Below are positions 1 to 8,182 of a stretch of DNA of 64,000 bases, one piece after another (position 1 is the stretch's first letter; every line of letters starts with the position of its first letter). A program made the translations under genes and the position numbers. Origin of the DNA: an uncultured Sphaerochaeta sp. (GTDB taxonomy: Bacteria > Spirochaetota > Spirochaetia > Sphaerochaetales > Sphaerochaetaceae); contig NZ_OY762555.1 of NCBI RefSeq assembly GCF_963666015.1, forward strand, positions 124,001 to 188,000, given 5' to 3'. The notes below the pieces were generated by a model. It searched no databases and had not been told where the DNA came from. It saw only the letters and a list, made by a program, of their open reading frames with translations.

Positions 1-120
1 ATTTTCAAGACGTTTAAAGGGAAACTCTTCCTTACCTACCATAGTCCTAACAAGACCCCGAATGAGAGGCCGTTCTTTGTACCACTTGCAGAGACAACCG
101 GAGGTCTTGCATGTCGATAG
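1..120 (+). CDS. C-terminal end of a GH43-type glycosidase (partial)
   Basis: Frame 1 is open from the window edge to a TAG at 118-120 and encodes about 39 residues. The string LTYHSPNKTPNERPFF resembles the C-terminal strand of five-bladed beta-propeller glycosidases of family GH43 (arabinosidases/xylosidases), where a YHSPN-type motif followed by ERP closes the propeller. The stop overlaps the start of the next gene by 10 nt, so the two are probably translationally coupled and may act on the same plant polysaccharide. Only the tail is visible, so substrate and full architecture are unknown. Confidence 0.55.
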   Translation: MFKTFKGKLFLTYHSPNKTPNERPFFVPLAETTGGLACR

Positions 121-2147
121 AGAGAAAGCGCTTGGTCCAGCAGATGAATCCCAAGGTACATGCATGGGACCCTGATTCATTCCTCTCAGTGGGGAATGGT
201 AACTTTGCCTATACCGTTGACTGCACCGGAACACAGAGCCAGAGCTCCCATACCAAAGGGAAGACCCCACTATGCACCATGTCCAGCTGGGGGTTGCACA
301 ACTACCCAGGAAAGGAAGAGAAGCACTACGATCGGCTCATCCTGAAGCAGTACGAACATGCAGGTAGGACTGTGGGCTATATGAGTGATGATACCACCCA
401 AGAGGCGCTCTTTCATGACCTTAGGGTTAATCCGCATCGATGCAATCTAGCTCATATTGGTTTGCAAGCGAGAACTCCCGATGACATGAAAAACATGGAA
501 TCCATCAACCAAGAGCTGGACCTGTGGAGTGGGATCATTACCAGTGACTTCCAGATAGAAGATGAGCCTGTACAGGTTCATACCCTCTGCCATCCGAGGC
601 AAGACCAACTTTCTTTTCGTGTGAGAGCATCCCTGCTTGCAAAGGGAACACTGAATCTTGCCATACGATTTCCCTATCCTTCACACGACATCACAGCCAG
701 CAATTACACAAAGCCTGATGCTCACCATAGTGAACTCATAGACAACGGTAGAGGAAGATACTGCATCAAGCGAACCGTTGATACAATGCAGTATGAGGTG
801 CATATACTGCTAAGCACCCATGCTAGTATTCGACAATCAGCAACACATGAGTTCATGATTTCAGCTTCCCAAGAGATGCTGGAGGTTGGTGTGTTGTTCC
901 AACATGGACAGGAGAAGCAAGAAGTAGTGAACTTCAGCCAAGCGCTTGATGCTTGTACTCTTTACTGGGCCTCCTTTTGGCAGGATGGTGCCTTTATTGA
1001 CCTCTCCAGCTCATCTGATCCAAGAGCACAAGAATTACAGCGACGCATGATTCTCTCACGCTATCTGCTGGCCATCCAGTGCAGCGGGAATACGCCTCCT
1101 CCAGAGACCGGTCTCACCTGCAATAGCTGGTATGGCAAGTTTCATCTGGAGATGCACCTCCTTCATGCTGCACACTTTGCCCTCTTTGGTCAGCCTTATT
1201 TGTTGGAGCGGTCGCTTTCCTATTATCTTGAGATTCTCCCTGGGGCATATGAACGCGCCAAAAGCCAGGGCTACCAGGGTGGGCGATGGCCCAAGATGAC
1301 CGACCCAAGTGGAAATGACAGTCCCTCTGCCATTGGTACCTTGCTCTGTTGGCAACAGCCTCATCCGATCTTCTATGGTTCATTGCTCCGCAAGACCCAT
1401 CCTGAATCCTCCTTACTATTGCCATGGGCAGAGGTGGTCAGGGCAACAGCAGATTTCATGGTGGACTATGTCATCTGGGATGAGCAGAGAAAATCTTACA
1501 TCATTGGTCCTCCGGTAATTCCAGTACAGGAGAACCATGATCCTGAGAAAACCGTCAATCCGACCTTCGAGCTCTCCTATTGGAGATGGGCGCTCTCGGA
1601 GGCCATCGATTTCATGGAACAGTTTGGGCAACCCGTAGATCCTAAATGGAAGCAGGTAATGGAGAAGCTCTCCCCCTTGCCCATGAATGATGGTGCCTAT
1701 CTTGCTCAGGAGAATTGTAGCGACACCTATGGGGCCTATGCCTATGACCATCCTTCTCTCTTGTTTTCTCTGGGATTGCTTGATGGGAGAGATGTTTATC
1801 ACAAGGTCATGGAACAATCCCTCATGAACGTTATGGAGAATTGGCAGCTCAATGAGCTATGGGGTTGGGACTTCCCTTTAATGGCCATGACCGCGGCACG
1901 ATTGGGAAAACCAGAACTGGCTCTTGACCTCTTGTTGATGGACTCGCCGAAAAACACCTATACTGCCAATGGGCATAATGCCCAGAGACCGAAAGAAGAC
2001 CTTCCTCTGTACCTTCCTGGAAATGGGGCGCTCCTTCTTGCCCTTGCCCTGATGGCAGGTGGATGGGAGGGAAGTGAAACCCCCTATTCCGGTTTTCCTC
2101 GTGTTGGATGGATTGTACAGGCCGAAGGTCTGAAGAAGTTTTGGTAG
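111..2147 (+). CDS. (alpha/alpha)6-barrel glycosidase-like protein
   Basis: A 678-residue soluble protein without a signal peptide. The ATG at 111 has a CGGAGG ribosome site just upstream and overlaps the preceding glycosidase. The middle carries a WYGKFHLEMHLLHAAHFALF segment (about residues 345-365), rich in aromatic and acidic residues, of the kind found in six-hairpin glycosidases related to GH65 and amylo-alpha-1,6-glucosidase folds. Further Trp/Asp/Glu-rich helical blocks follow to residue 640. The likely role is cytoplasmic cleavage or phosphorolysis of an oligosaccharide produced with the upstream GH43-like enzyme. The family is recognised only at fold level; the catalytic acid and the substrate are not assigned. 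Confidence 0.6.
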   Translation: MSIERKRLVQQMNPKVHAWDPDSFLSVGNGNFAYTVDCTGTQSQSSHTKGKTPLCTMSSWGLHNYPGKEEKHYDRLILKQYEHAGRTVGYMSDDTTQEALFHDLRVNPHRCNLAHIGLQARTPDDMKNMESINQELDLWSGIITSDFQIEDEPVQVHTLCHPRQDQLSFRVRASLLAKGTLNLAIRFPYPSHDITASNYTKPDAHHSELIDNGRGRYCIKRTVDTMQYEVHILLSTHASIRQSATHEFMISASQEMLEVGVLFQHGQEKQEVVNFSQALDACTLYWASFWQDGAFIDLSSSSDPRAQELQRRMILSRYLLAIQCSGNTPPPETGLTCNSWYGKFHLEMHLLHAAHFALFGQPYLLERSLSYYLEILPGAYERAKSQGYQGGRWPKMTDPSGNDSPSAIGTLLCWQQPHPIFYGSLLRKTHPESSLLLPWAEVVRATADFMVDYVIWDEQRKSYIIGPPVIPVQENHDPEKTVNPTFELSYWRWALSEAIDFMEQFGQPVDPKWKQVMEKLSPLPMNDGAYLAQENCSDTYGAYAYDHPSLLFSLGLLDGRDVYHKVMEQSLMNVMENWQLNELWGWDFPLMAMTAARLGKPELALDLLLMDSPKNTYTANGHNAQRPKEDLPLYLPGNGALLLALALMAGGWEGSETPYSGFPRVGWIVQAEGLKKFW

Positions 2148-2154
2148 GAGTGGC

Positions 2155-2811
2155 ATGAAAAGAGAAGTAGGACGCTTGGTGCGTCTATGCATTGGTTTGT
2201 TTGCCTATGCGGTTGGTATTGTACTGACAATGCAGGCACATATAGGGTACAGCCCGTGGGATGTGTTCCATGCCGGACTGTCTGCCCTGTTTTCCATGAA
2301 GATAGGCAGTATGACAATCATTGTTGGGCTCTTGCTTGGTCTGATTGTTCTTTTAGGTGGAGAAAAGATTGGAGTGGGAACCATCAGCAATATGGTGGTC
2401 ATTGGTCTTTTTATCAATATCTTGCTGGACAGTGGGCTATTTCCTGAGCGATCCAATCCTGCCCTCGGGGCACTACAGATGATCGGTGGGCTCTTTGTCA
2501 TCTCCTTTGCCTCCTATCTCTACATTTCCTCTGGGTATGGTGCGGGTCCGCGTGACTCCCTGATGGTATTTCTCTCCAGAAAAAGTGGATGGTCCTCCGG
2601 TACCTGTCGTGGTATTCTGGAGATTGCTGTCTCCCTGGTTGGATTTCTCCTTGGTGGCATGTTGGGGTGGGGCACCCTTCTCAGTGCTGTCTTGATCGGG
2701 TTCTGCATCCAGATTACTTTCAATGTCCTACGCTTCGATCCAAAGAAAGTCCACCACGAAAATATGGTGGACAGTTACAAGAGAATGAAACGTTTTATTC
2801 TACGTGTATGA
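2155..2811 (+). CDS. YczE/YitT-type integral membrane protein
   Basis: A 218-residue protein starting seven bases after the upstream glycosidase, with TAGGAG before the ATG, so it is in the same operon. It has about five or six hydrophobic helices. Two conserved features of the YczE/YyaS/YitT group are visible: IGYSPWDVFHAGL near residue 34 and SGYGAGPRDSLM near residue 126, each following a membrane helix. The family is widespread and its biochemical role is not settled. It could be a small-molecule transporter, but no substrate can be inferred. It converges on the decarboxylase gene with only five bases between the two stops. Confidence 0.7.
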   Translation: MKREVGRLVRLCIGLFAYAVGIVLTMQAHIGYSPWDVFHAGLSALFSMKIGSMTIIVGLLLGLIVLLGGEKIGVGTISNMVVIGLFINILLDSGLFPERSNPALGALQMIGGLFVISFASYLYISSGYGAGPRDSLMVFLSRKSGWSSGTCRGILEIAVSLVGFLLGGMLGWGTLLSAVLIGFCIQITFNVLRFDPKKVHHENMVDSYKRMKRFILRV

Positions 2812-2816
2812 TGATC

Positions 2817-4274
2817 TTATTGCAGTTCAATTGCCAAGGTGTCTATCAAGGTAAGCAATTCTGAGAGATGCTTCTTGGTAAGGGTTGGATTGAGTAGGGT
2901 AAACTTAAGATATGTTTGCCCCTTATATACAGTCTGACCGATCACCACTTGATGGTGGTGCAACAACTTCTTCCTGATACGCTTATTCAGTTCGCAGCTA
3001 CCAATGTGACGGAATACTACGCTGCTGAGCTCCGGTTCAATGGCAAGTGTGAATGAGGCATGGGCTAACAATTCCTTCGCAAGATAGGCGGCATTCTCTG
3101 TGCAGGTGTCGATGATCGTAGCATAACCATCTTTTCCCCTACACTGGAAGGCCATCCATACCTTCAAGGCATCCCCTCTGCGGGTGGTCTGCAGACTCTT
3201 GCCTACCAGATTGGTATATCCTTCCTCTTCATCTTCCTCCCTGTTGAGATAGTCTGCATGAAGGGTGAAGACAGAGAAGTGCTGTTTGTTCTTCACGAGC
3301 AGTGCGCCACAACTGATAGGGAGGAGGAACATCTTATGGAAATCGACGGTGATGGAATCACAGAGCGAGAGATCTCCCAGTCTAGAACGGTAGGTCGGGG
3401 AAAGTTGTAGTCCGCTGCCGTAGGCTCCATCAGCGTGAAGGAACATTCCTTCCTTGTCACAGACCTCGCGTAACGCTTCAACTGGGTCGATAGAGCCATA
3501 GTCCGTTGTTCCGATGGTTGCCACCACGCAGAAGGGCAGGAGGCCATCTTGCTTATCCGACTCAATCATCGCGTTGAGTTTTTCTACATCCATCCTGCAT
3601 AGGTCATCAACCGGCACCTTGCGTACAGCATGGTAGCCAAGGCCGAGTAGATGGGCACTCTTTTCCATGGAGAAGTGAGAGACTTCACTTGTGTAGAGCC
3701 TGAGCTTGTGGTAGGAAGGTGGAAGGCCTTCCTTTTTCACATCATGGCCAAGCTTTGTACTACAATACCAGTCACGGGCCATGGTAATGGCACTCAGGTT
3801 CGACTGGCTTCCCCCGGAGGTGAATACACCATCACTTCCTTCTATGTAGCCATAGAGTCTGCAAAGCTCGTTGACCACTGCTACCTCAACCTCGGTTGCA
3901 ACTGGACTCTGGTCCCAGCTGTCCATCGATTGGTTGAAGGTTGCGATGATCAACTCACTGGCAATTGATTCCAAGAGCGCTGGGCTATGTAGGTGTGCCA
4001 TGTAGTTTGGTGACCAAGTCCTGAGAAAGTGGGGGAGTATTGTCTCTTTCACCTGTTCCAGGAGTGCTTCCCAACCAATACCATGGGAAGGAAGCAGGGA
4101 GAACTGTGATAGTGCTTGTTGCAGCGTTTCTACAGAAGCTCCTTGGTAGGCACCCTGATCACTCACCGAGGCAGTAATCGCCTCGATGGTATCAGTGAGT
4201 ACTCTCTTATACTGCTCTTTCTTCTCCTTCTCTGGTCCGAGAAAGTAAGGAATGTTAGTTGGATTTTGTGACAT
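2817..4274 (-). CDS. ddc: L-2,4-diaminobutyrate decarboxylase (group II PLP decarboxylase)
   Basis: A fold-type I, group II PLP decarboxylase of about 485 residues. Visible signatures are FTSGGSQSNLSAI (phosphate binding, near residue 150), HADGAYG (the Asp that contacts the pyridine nitrogen) and TVDFHKMF with the Schiff-base lysine. The neighbour is a diaminobutyrate aminotransferase, so the likely substrate is L-2,4-diaminobutyrate and the product 1,3-diaminopropane, rather than glutamate or an aromatic amino acid. The ATG at 4274 is preferred over 4280 because the AAGG motif is better spaced. The start lies inside the 3' end of the upstream aminotransferase, a typical translationally coupled dat-ddc arrangement. 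Cytoplasmic. Confidence 0.8.
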   Translation of the reverse strand: MSQNPTNIPYFLGPEKEKKEQYKRVLTDTIEAITASVSDQGAYQGASVETLQQALSQFSLLPSHGIGWEALLEQVKETILPHFLRTWSPNYMAHLHSPALLESIASELIIATFNQSMDSWDQSPVATEVEVAVVNELCRLYGYIEGSDGVFTSGGSQSNLSAITMARDWYCSTKLGHDVKKEGLPPSYHKLRLYTSEVSHFSMEKSAHLLGLGYHAVRKVPVDDLCRMDVEKLNAMIESDKQDGLLPFCVVATIGTTDYGSIDPVEALREVCDKEGMFLHADGAYGSGLQLSPTYRSRLGDLSLCDSITVDFHKMFLLPISCGALLVKNKQHFSVFTLHADYLNREEDEEEGYTNLVGKSLQTTRRGDALKVWMAFQCRGKDGYATIIDTCTENAAYLAKELLAHASFTLAIEPELSSVVFRHIGSCELNKRIRKKLLHHHQVVIGQTVYKGQTYLKFTLLNPTLTKKHLSELLTLIDTLAIELQ

Positions 4275-5610
4275 CTGCATCTACCTTGCGTATTGCTCTC
4301 TCAGTGATTTTGAGCATGGTTTCAATCTCTTCATGGGTGACATTCAGTGCACAGAGGCAACGCATGACTGATCCATGTCTGCCGCCTTTTTCCATGATGA
4401 GGCGATTCTTGAAACACTCCTGCTGTACACGGGTTGCAATATCCCCACTGCTGGGAAGCGACCCAAGTTGGTCCTTCGCTCCTCTTGGGTCTACAAACTC
4501 GATGCCAAGCATCAAACCTTTTGCACGGATGTCCCCAATGATGGAAACCTCTTGCTTGAGCTTCAGGAAAGCCTTTTCAAGATGTGCTCCCTTCTCCTGT
4601 ACTTCAGTGAGGAAAGCAGAATCACTTACTCTCTTCATGACTACAGTACCGGCTGCCATGGCGATCTGGTTTCCCCTGAAGGTGCCTGCATGGGCTCCTG
4701 GTTGCCAGGCATCGAGCTTCTCATGGTAGATTACCACTGCCATCGGTTGGCTCCCTCCAATTGCCTTGGAGGTAAGGATGACATCGGGTGTGATACCGGC
4801 ATACTCGAAAGCAAAGAACTTGCCTGAACGACCAACTCCGCACTGGATTTCATCGACGATCATGGGGATATCGAGTTCCTCGGTAACCCTCCTGACAGTC
4901 TGCAGGAATTTTACAGGAGCAGGGATGACGCCACCCTCACCCTGGATAGGTTCAAGAATAACCGCTGCTGGTCTGGTGATTCCACTCTCCGGGTCCTTGA
5001 GCGTACGCTCAAAGTAGGCGCATGCTGCGTCCACTCCTGCTTCTCCTCCAAGGCCAAACGGACAGCGGTAGGAATACGGGTAGGGGAAGAAGTGTACGTC
5101 ACTCATAAGGCCGTTGACGTTCGTTTTTGCATGCAGGTTGCCTGTCAGTGCAAGGGCACCATGACCCATTCCATGGTATCCACCACCGAATGCGATGACG
5201 GAGGAGCGACCGGTGGCAGTCTTGCAGAGCTTGATTGCTGCATCCACTGCATCAGTTCCGCTTGGACTGCAGAACTGGAGTTTTCCGTGTTGCTTGAGTT
5301 CTTCAGGAAGCAAGGAAAGGAGGGTATGAACGAAGGTATCCTTGACTGGGGTGGTAAGATCGAGTGAGTGCAGTGGTGCACCACTTTGGAGAAGGTCGAT
5401 CATGGTCTGTGTGATTTCACTGTCGTTGTGACCGAGGGCCAGGGTGCCAGCGCCGCAGAGGAAATCAAGATAGGTGTTTCCTTCTACATCGGTTACTACA
5501 GAACCTTTTGCCTTCTTGATGGCAATGGGGAATTTTCTGGGATATGTGCGAGCGTTTGATTCTGTTTGATTCTGTCGGTCAAGATAGAATTGATTGGTAT
5601 TTTCAGTCAT
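4255..5610 (-). CDS. dat: diaminobutyrate--2-oxoglutarate aminotransferase
   Basis: A class-III PLP aminotransferase of 451 residues. Motifs: FGGGYHGMGHGALALTGN near residue 143, VDEIQCGVGRSGKFFAFE near 255 (the Asp of the DEIQ motif binds the cofactor) and LTSKAIGG with the catalytic lysine near 282. Length and sequence style fit the EctB/Dat family, which makes L-2,4-diaminobutyrate from aspartate semialdehyde using glutamate. With the overlapping decarboxylase it forms a two-step route to 1,3-diaminopropane. A ribosome site (AAGGAAA) precedes the ATG. Ectoine synthesis is an alternative fate for diaminobutyrate, but no EctA or EctC is present. Two inverted repeats upstream suggest local control. 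Confidence 0.8.
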   Translation of the reverse strand: MTENTNQFYLDRQNQTESNARTYPRKFPIAIKKAKGSVVTDVEGNTYLDFLCGAGTLALGHNDSEITQTMIDLLQSGAPLHSLDLTTPVKDTFVHTLLSLLPEELKQHGKLQFCSPSGTDAVDAAIKLCKTATGRSSVIAFGGGYHGMGHGALALTGNLHAKTNVNGLMSDVHFFPYPYSYRCPFGLGGEAGVDAACAYFERTLKDPESGITRPAAVILEPIQGEGGVIPAPVKFLQTVRRVTEELDIPMIVDEIQCGVGRSGKFFAFEYAGITPDVILTSKAIGGSQPMAVVIYHEKLDAWQPGAHAGTFRGNQIAMAAGTVVMKRVSDSAFLTEVQEKGAHLEKAFLKLKQEVSIIGDIRAKGLMLGIEFVDPRGAKDQLGSLPSSGDIATRVQQECFKNRLIMEKGGRHGSVMRCLCALNVTHEEIETMLKITERAIRKVDADVTKSN

Positions 5611-5644
5611 TACCGGTTTCCTTCTATTTCATGATGGGGTATGT

Positions 5645-5663
5645 ACTAAATGTAGTATTTAGT
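5645..5663 (-). promoter_or_regulatory. inverted repeat upstream of dat-ddc, candidate operator
   Basis: ACTAAAT at 5645-5651 and ATTTAGT at 5657-5663 form a perfect 7-bp inverted repeat with a 5-nt spacer, 35 bp upstream of the dat start. No poly-T follows on either strand, so an operator is likelier than a terminator. The cognate regulator is unknown. Confidence 0.35.
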
Positions 5664-5718
5664 CCTTTTCTATGAAGTGTGGTTCATCCCTTCTCAAGAA
5701 GGGGAAGCGTGAACATTA

Positions 5719-5742
5719 CGCGTTCGCTATGTATAGAACGCG
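5719..5742. repeat. 7-bp inverted repeat in the dat/ABC divergent region
   Basis: CGCGTTC at 5719-5725 and GAACGCG at 5736-5742 are perfect inverted copies with a 10-nt spacer, in the 324-bp region between the divergent dat and ABC genes. It has the form of a regulator site or an untranslated-leader hairpin. The rest of this region is AT-rich and holds no gene. Confidence 0.35.
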
Positions 5743-5872
5743 CAAGATTGGATACTACCAATTTCTTGTGTATTTTACTAGTAATAGTCGGACAATTGTA
5801 CGGAATTTTGCTGGATATATCCCGTGAATACGTGCATTGAGAAAAAATTGTAAGAAATATTGGATAAAGGTA

Positions 5873-5922
5873 TTTACATTGCTAGAATATTGGTGTATTA
5901 GTTAGCTAGTACAGTAAATAAC
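5873..5922 (+). promoter_or_regulatory. promoter and candidate operator of the ABC exporter operon
   Basis: A -35 TTTACA (5873-5878) and -10 TATTAG (5896-5901) are separated by 17 bp. An imperfect 22-bp palindrome (5901-5922, outer arms GTTA/TAAC, 14 of 22 symmetric positions) covers the expected transcription start. This is where a YtrA-type repressor would act, and such a repressor is encoded by the third gene of the operon. The ribosome site AGGAGG follows. Confidence 0.4.
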
Positions 5923-5934
5923 TAGGAGGCGTGC

Positions 5935-6822
5935 ATGGAACAAGCAATGCAAGAGAACGCGCTTACCGTTCAGGACGGACAAGAGGTCGTGGTGCACATG
6001 CAGAATATTGGTTTCTCATATGCTCAGAACCGTTTATTCAACCATCTTGATCTTGAGATCAGGAGAGGGAATATTTATGGTTTGCTGGGTAAGAATGGGG
6101 CAGGGAAGACTACATTGCTGAAGATTCTCAGCGGGCAGCTCTTCATCGAAGAGGGAGAGACGAAGGTGTTGGGGGAGAATCCCCAGAAGAGAACTCCGTC
6201 CTTGCTGAGTGAGATTTTTTATCTTCCTGAGGAGTTCCCTCTGCCGAAGATGAAAGCAAGCGAGTATCTTGCAATGCGATCCCCCTTTTATCCCAAGTTC
6301 GACCATGAGAAGTTTAATCAGTATTGCAGTGAGTTCGATATTGATCTGAATCAGCGTCTTGATCAGATGTCGCTGGGGCAGAAAAAGAAGGTATTGCTCT
6401 CTTTTGGGCTTGCCACCAACACTGCTCTCCTGATTTTGGACGAGCCAACGAATGGACTCGATATTCCAAGCAAGCGGCAGTTCAGGCAGACGGTGGCATC
6501 GGCCATGACCGAGCAGAGAACGTTCATCATCTCGACTCACCAGGTACGCGATATGGAGAATCTGATCGATCCGATCATCATCCTCCACGATGGCAAGGTG
6601 ATATTCAACGATACGGTCGAATCAGTGAATGAGAAGTATGTTCTCTCCCTAACCACAGAGCAGCCCAAGGCTGACGAGGGTATGTACACTGAGAAGGTGC
6701 TTGGAGGTTGGATGGTACTGAGTGAACGTACTGATGACAGGGAAGGAAGTCCCTTGGACCTGGAGACGTTGTTCAATGTAATCATCGAGCAATCGAAGGG
6801 TAGTGCAGGAGGTGTGAGATGA
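5935..6822 (+). CDS. ABC transporter ATP-binding protein (YtrB-like)
   Basis: A 295-residue ATPase subunit. Walker A GKNGAGKTT is at residues 52-60, the signature MSLGQKKK near 145, Walker B LLILDEPTNGLD near 165, and the switch histidine in ISTHQVRD near 200. The divergence from importer ATPases and the C-terminal extension fit exporters of the YtrB/BcrA group. The stop overlaps the permease start by 4 nt. The operon (ATPase, one permease, GntR regulator, small membrane protein) resembles cell-envelope-stress exporters controlled by YtrA. The substrate is unknown. Confidence 0.8.
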   Translation: MEQAMQENALTVQDGQEVVVHMQNIGFSYAQNRLFNHLDLEIRRGNIYGLLGKNGAGKTTLLKILSGQLFIEEGETKVLGENPQKRTPSLLSEIFYLPEEFPLPKMKASEYLAMRSPFYPKFDHEKFNQYCSEFDIDLNQRLDQMSLGQKKKVLLSFGLATNTALLILDEPTNGLDIPSKRQFRQTVASAMTEQRTFIISTHQVRDMENLIDPIIILHDGKVIFNDTVESVNEKYVLSLTTEQPKADEGMYTEKVLGGWMVLSERTDDREGSPLDLETLFNVIIEQSKGSAGGVR

Positions 6823-7610
6823 ATCGATTTTCTGCTTTAGTGAAGCGAGAGGTAAAGACCAGTCAGAAGGACTTGTTTACCTACGGACTCGTAATTGTTC
6901 TGGTGATGTTTGCGTCTGAGACGCTGCAGAGTGTATTTGCCCGGTATGCTGGGGTACCGTTCCCGGCTGAATCATACAACGAGATGTTCCCTTCTTTCCT
7001 GTTGCTTGGGGGATTCATCATCAGTAGCCTGATGTTCAGTGAGGATATGTTCGGCAAGGATACCCAACACGATTGGCTGATGCTTCCTGCAACGAACCTT
7101 GAGAAGTTTCTTTCAAAAACTTTGCTGATGATTGTGGCCTATCCAATAGCTCTTGTTGTATTGTTCTTTCTGATCAGTGTGGTAACCGAGCCGATCCAGT
7201 TGATCATCTTCGGTAATCCGATGGCAATGTTCAATCCTTTCAGGGATGGTGATTTCGGTATCCTGCTTGCCCAGTACTGGGTCTGGACCTCTGTGTTCCT
7301 TCTTGGTGGTACGTACTTCAGGAAGGCCCATTTTATCAAGACTGTGTTGGCGATAGGAGTGATCGCCCTGGTACTTGGGGGTCTTGGCCTGTTGTTCACC
7401 AGAATTGTGTTTGCGATAAAATTTGGTTCCTCATTGCAGGTATTCGATGCAATGTTCTATCTCAGTCCAGTAAATTTGAGCAGGGCGTTGAGTCCCCTTA
7501 AGGTCTTTAGTGTCATTGCACAGATTTTCTACTATGCTGTGTTGCCGATCTTCTGTCTGGTAACCGCGTTCTTCAGGGTTGAGGAGGTCCAAGCCACCGA
7601 TGCAGTTTAA
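6819..7610 (+). CDS. ABC-2 type transporter permease
   Basis: A 263-residue integral membrane protein with about six hydrophobic segments, for example near residues 20-40, 62-80, 98-118, 148-166 and 175-200. It has no signal peptide and a short charged N-terminus (MNRFSALVKREVKTSQKD) typical of ABC-2 permeases. It overlaps the ATPase by 4 nt and the following regulator by 11 nt, so the three are co-translated. It probably forms the membrane channel for the upstream ATPase, likely as a dimer. The exported substrate cannot be told from the sequence. Confidence 0.75.
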   Translation: MNRFSALVKREVKTSQKDLFTYGLVIVLVMFASETLQSVFARYAGVPFPAESYNEMFPSFLLLGGFIISSLMFSEDMFGKDTQHDWLMLPATNLEKFLSKTLLMIVAYPIALVVLFFLISVVTEPIQLIIFGNPMAMFNPFRDGDFGILLAQYWVWTSVFLLGGTYFRKAHFIKTVLAIGVIALVLGGLGLLFTRIVFAIKFGSSLQVFDAMFYLSPVNLSRALSPLKVFSVIAQIFYYAVLPIFCLVTAFFRVEEVQATDAV

Positions 7611-7986
7611 CACACATTCTCCAATCTATATGCAAATTGCCGAGTATATTCATGACTTGATCCTCAGCAATGTCTGGGAGGATGGTCAGAGAATTCCCTC
7701 GGTACGCGATATGGCAATGGAACTGGAGGTGAATCCCAATACCGTTATCAGGACATACTCGCTTCTGCAGGAAGAGGGTACACTTGAGAACCAACGAGGG
7801 ATTGGGTACTTCACAGCCAAGGATGCCAGGACACTGGTCCTGCAAAAACGACGTGAGCACTTTATCAAACGAGAGCTTCCTGCTCTCTTTGAAACCATGG
7901 GTCGCTTGGGTCTGACCATGAAAGACTTACAACAATATGCTGAAAATAAGGAGAAAGATGATGAAATCGAGCCACAAGAAGAGTAA
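7600..7986 (+). CDS. GntR-family regulator, YtrA subfamily
   Basis: A 128-residue protein with an N-terminal winged helix: IYMQIAEYIHDLILSN, then RIPSVRDMAMELEVNPNTVI as the recognition part, then GIGYF in the wing. Only a short helical C-terminal tail follows, with no ligand-binding domain, which is the mark of the YtrA subfamily. The ATG at 7600 with GAGGAGGT at 7581-7588 is preferred to the in-frame TTG at 7579. The start lies inside the permease gene. It is probably an autorepressor of this exporter operon, acting on the palindrome at the promoter and relieved by envelope stress. Confidence 0.85.
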   Translation: MQFNTHSPIYMQIAEYIHDLILSNVWEDGQRIPSVRDMAMELEVNPNTVIRTYSLLQEEGTLENQRGIGYFTAKDARTLVLQKRREHFIKRELPALFETMGRLGLTMKDLQQYAENKEKDDEIEPQEE

Positions 7987-8131
7987 TAGGATGTTGATAG
8001 GGGCAGGGATCTTTTTGGTTGTCTATCTCCTTGCCAGTGTCATTTTTGGTTCTTTCCTCATTGACCGGTTCTCAATGCAGGAATTACCCAATAGAAATGT
8101 CACCCATGTGACGGTCTGGCGGAATTGGTAA
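7958..8131 (+). CDS. small single-pass membrane protein
   Basis: About 57 residues: a basic N-terminus (MMKSSHKKSNR), one strong membrane helix (MLIGAGIFLVVYLLASVIFG) and a short tail ending VTVWRNW. The start at 7958 (or 7961) sits directly behind AAGGAG and overlaps the end of the regulator gene, so it is translationally coupled. No family is recognised. Its position suggests an accessory or sensing subunit of the exporter. It is followed directly by the operon terminator. Confidence 0.6.
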   Translation: MMKSSHKKSNRMLIGAGIFLVVYLLASVIFGSFLIDRFSMQELPNRNVTHVTVWRNW

Positions 8132-8152
8132 CCAAGAAGTAGCGGTAGTATG

Positions 8153-8179
8153 GAGGGTCGGATTATCCGACCCTCTTTT
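8153..8179 (+). terminator. rho-independent terminator
   Basis: Perfect 10-bp stem GAGGGTCGGA / TCCGACCCTC with a TTA loop, followed by TTTT. It ends the ABC exporter operon. Its proximity to the lactonase stop on the other strand means it may serve both directions. Confidence 0.9.
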
Positions 8180-8182
8180 GCG

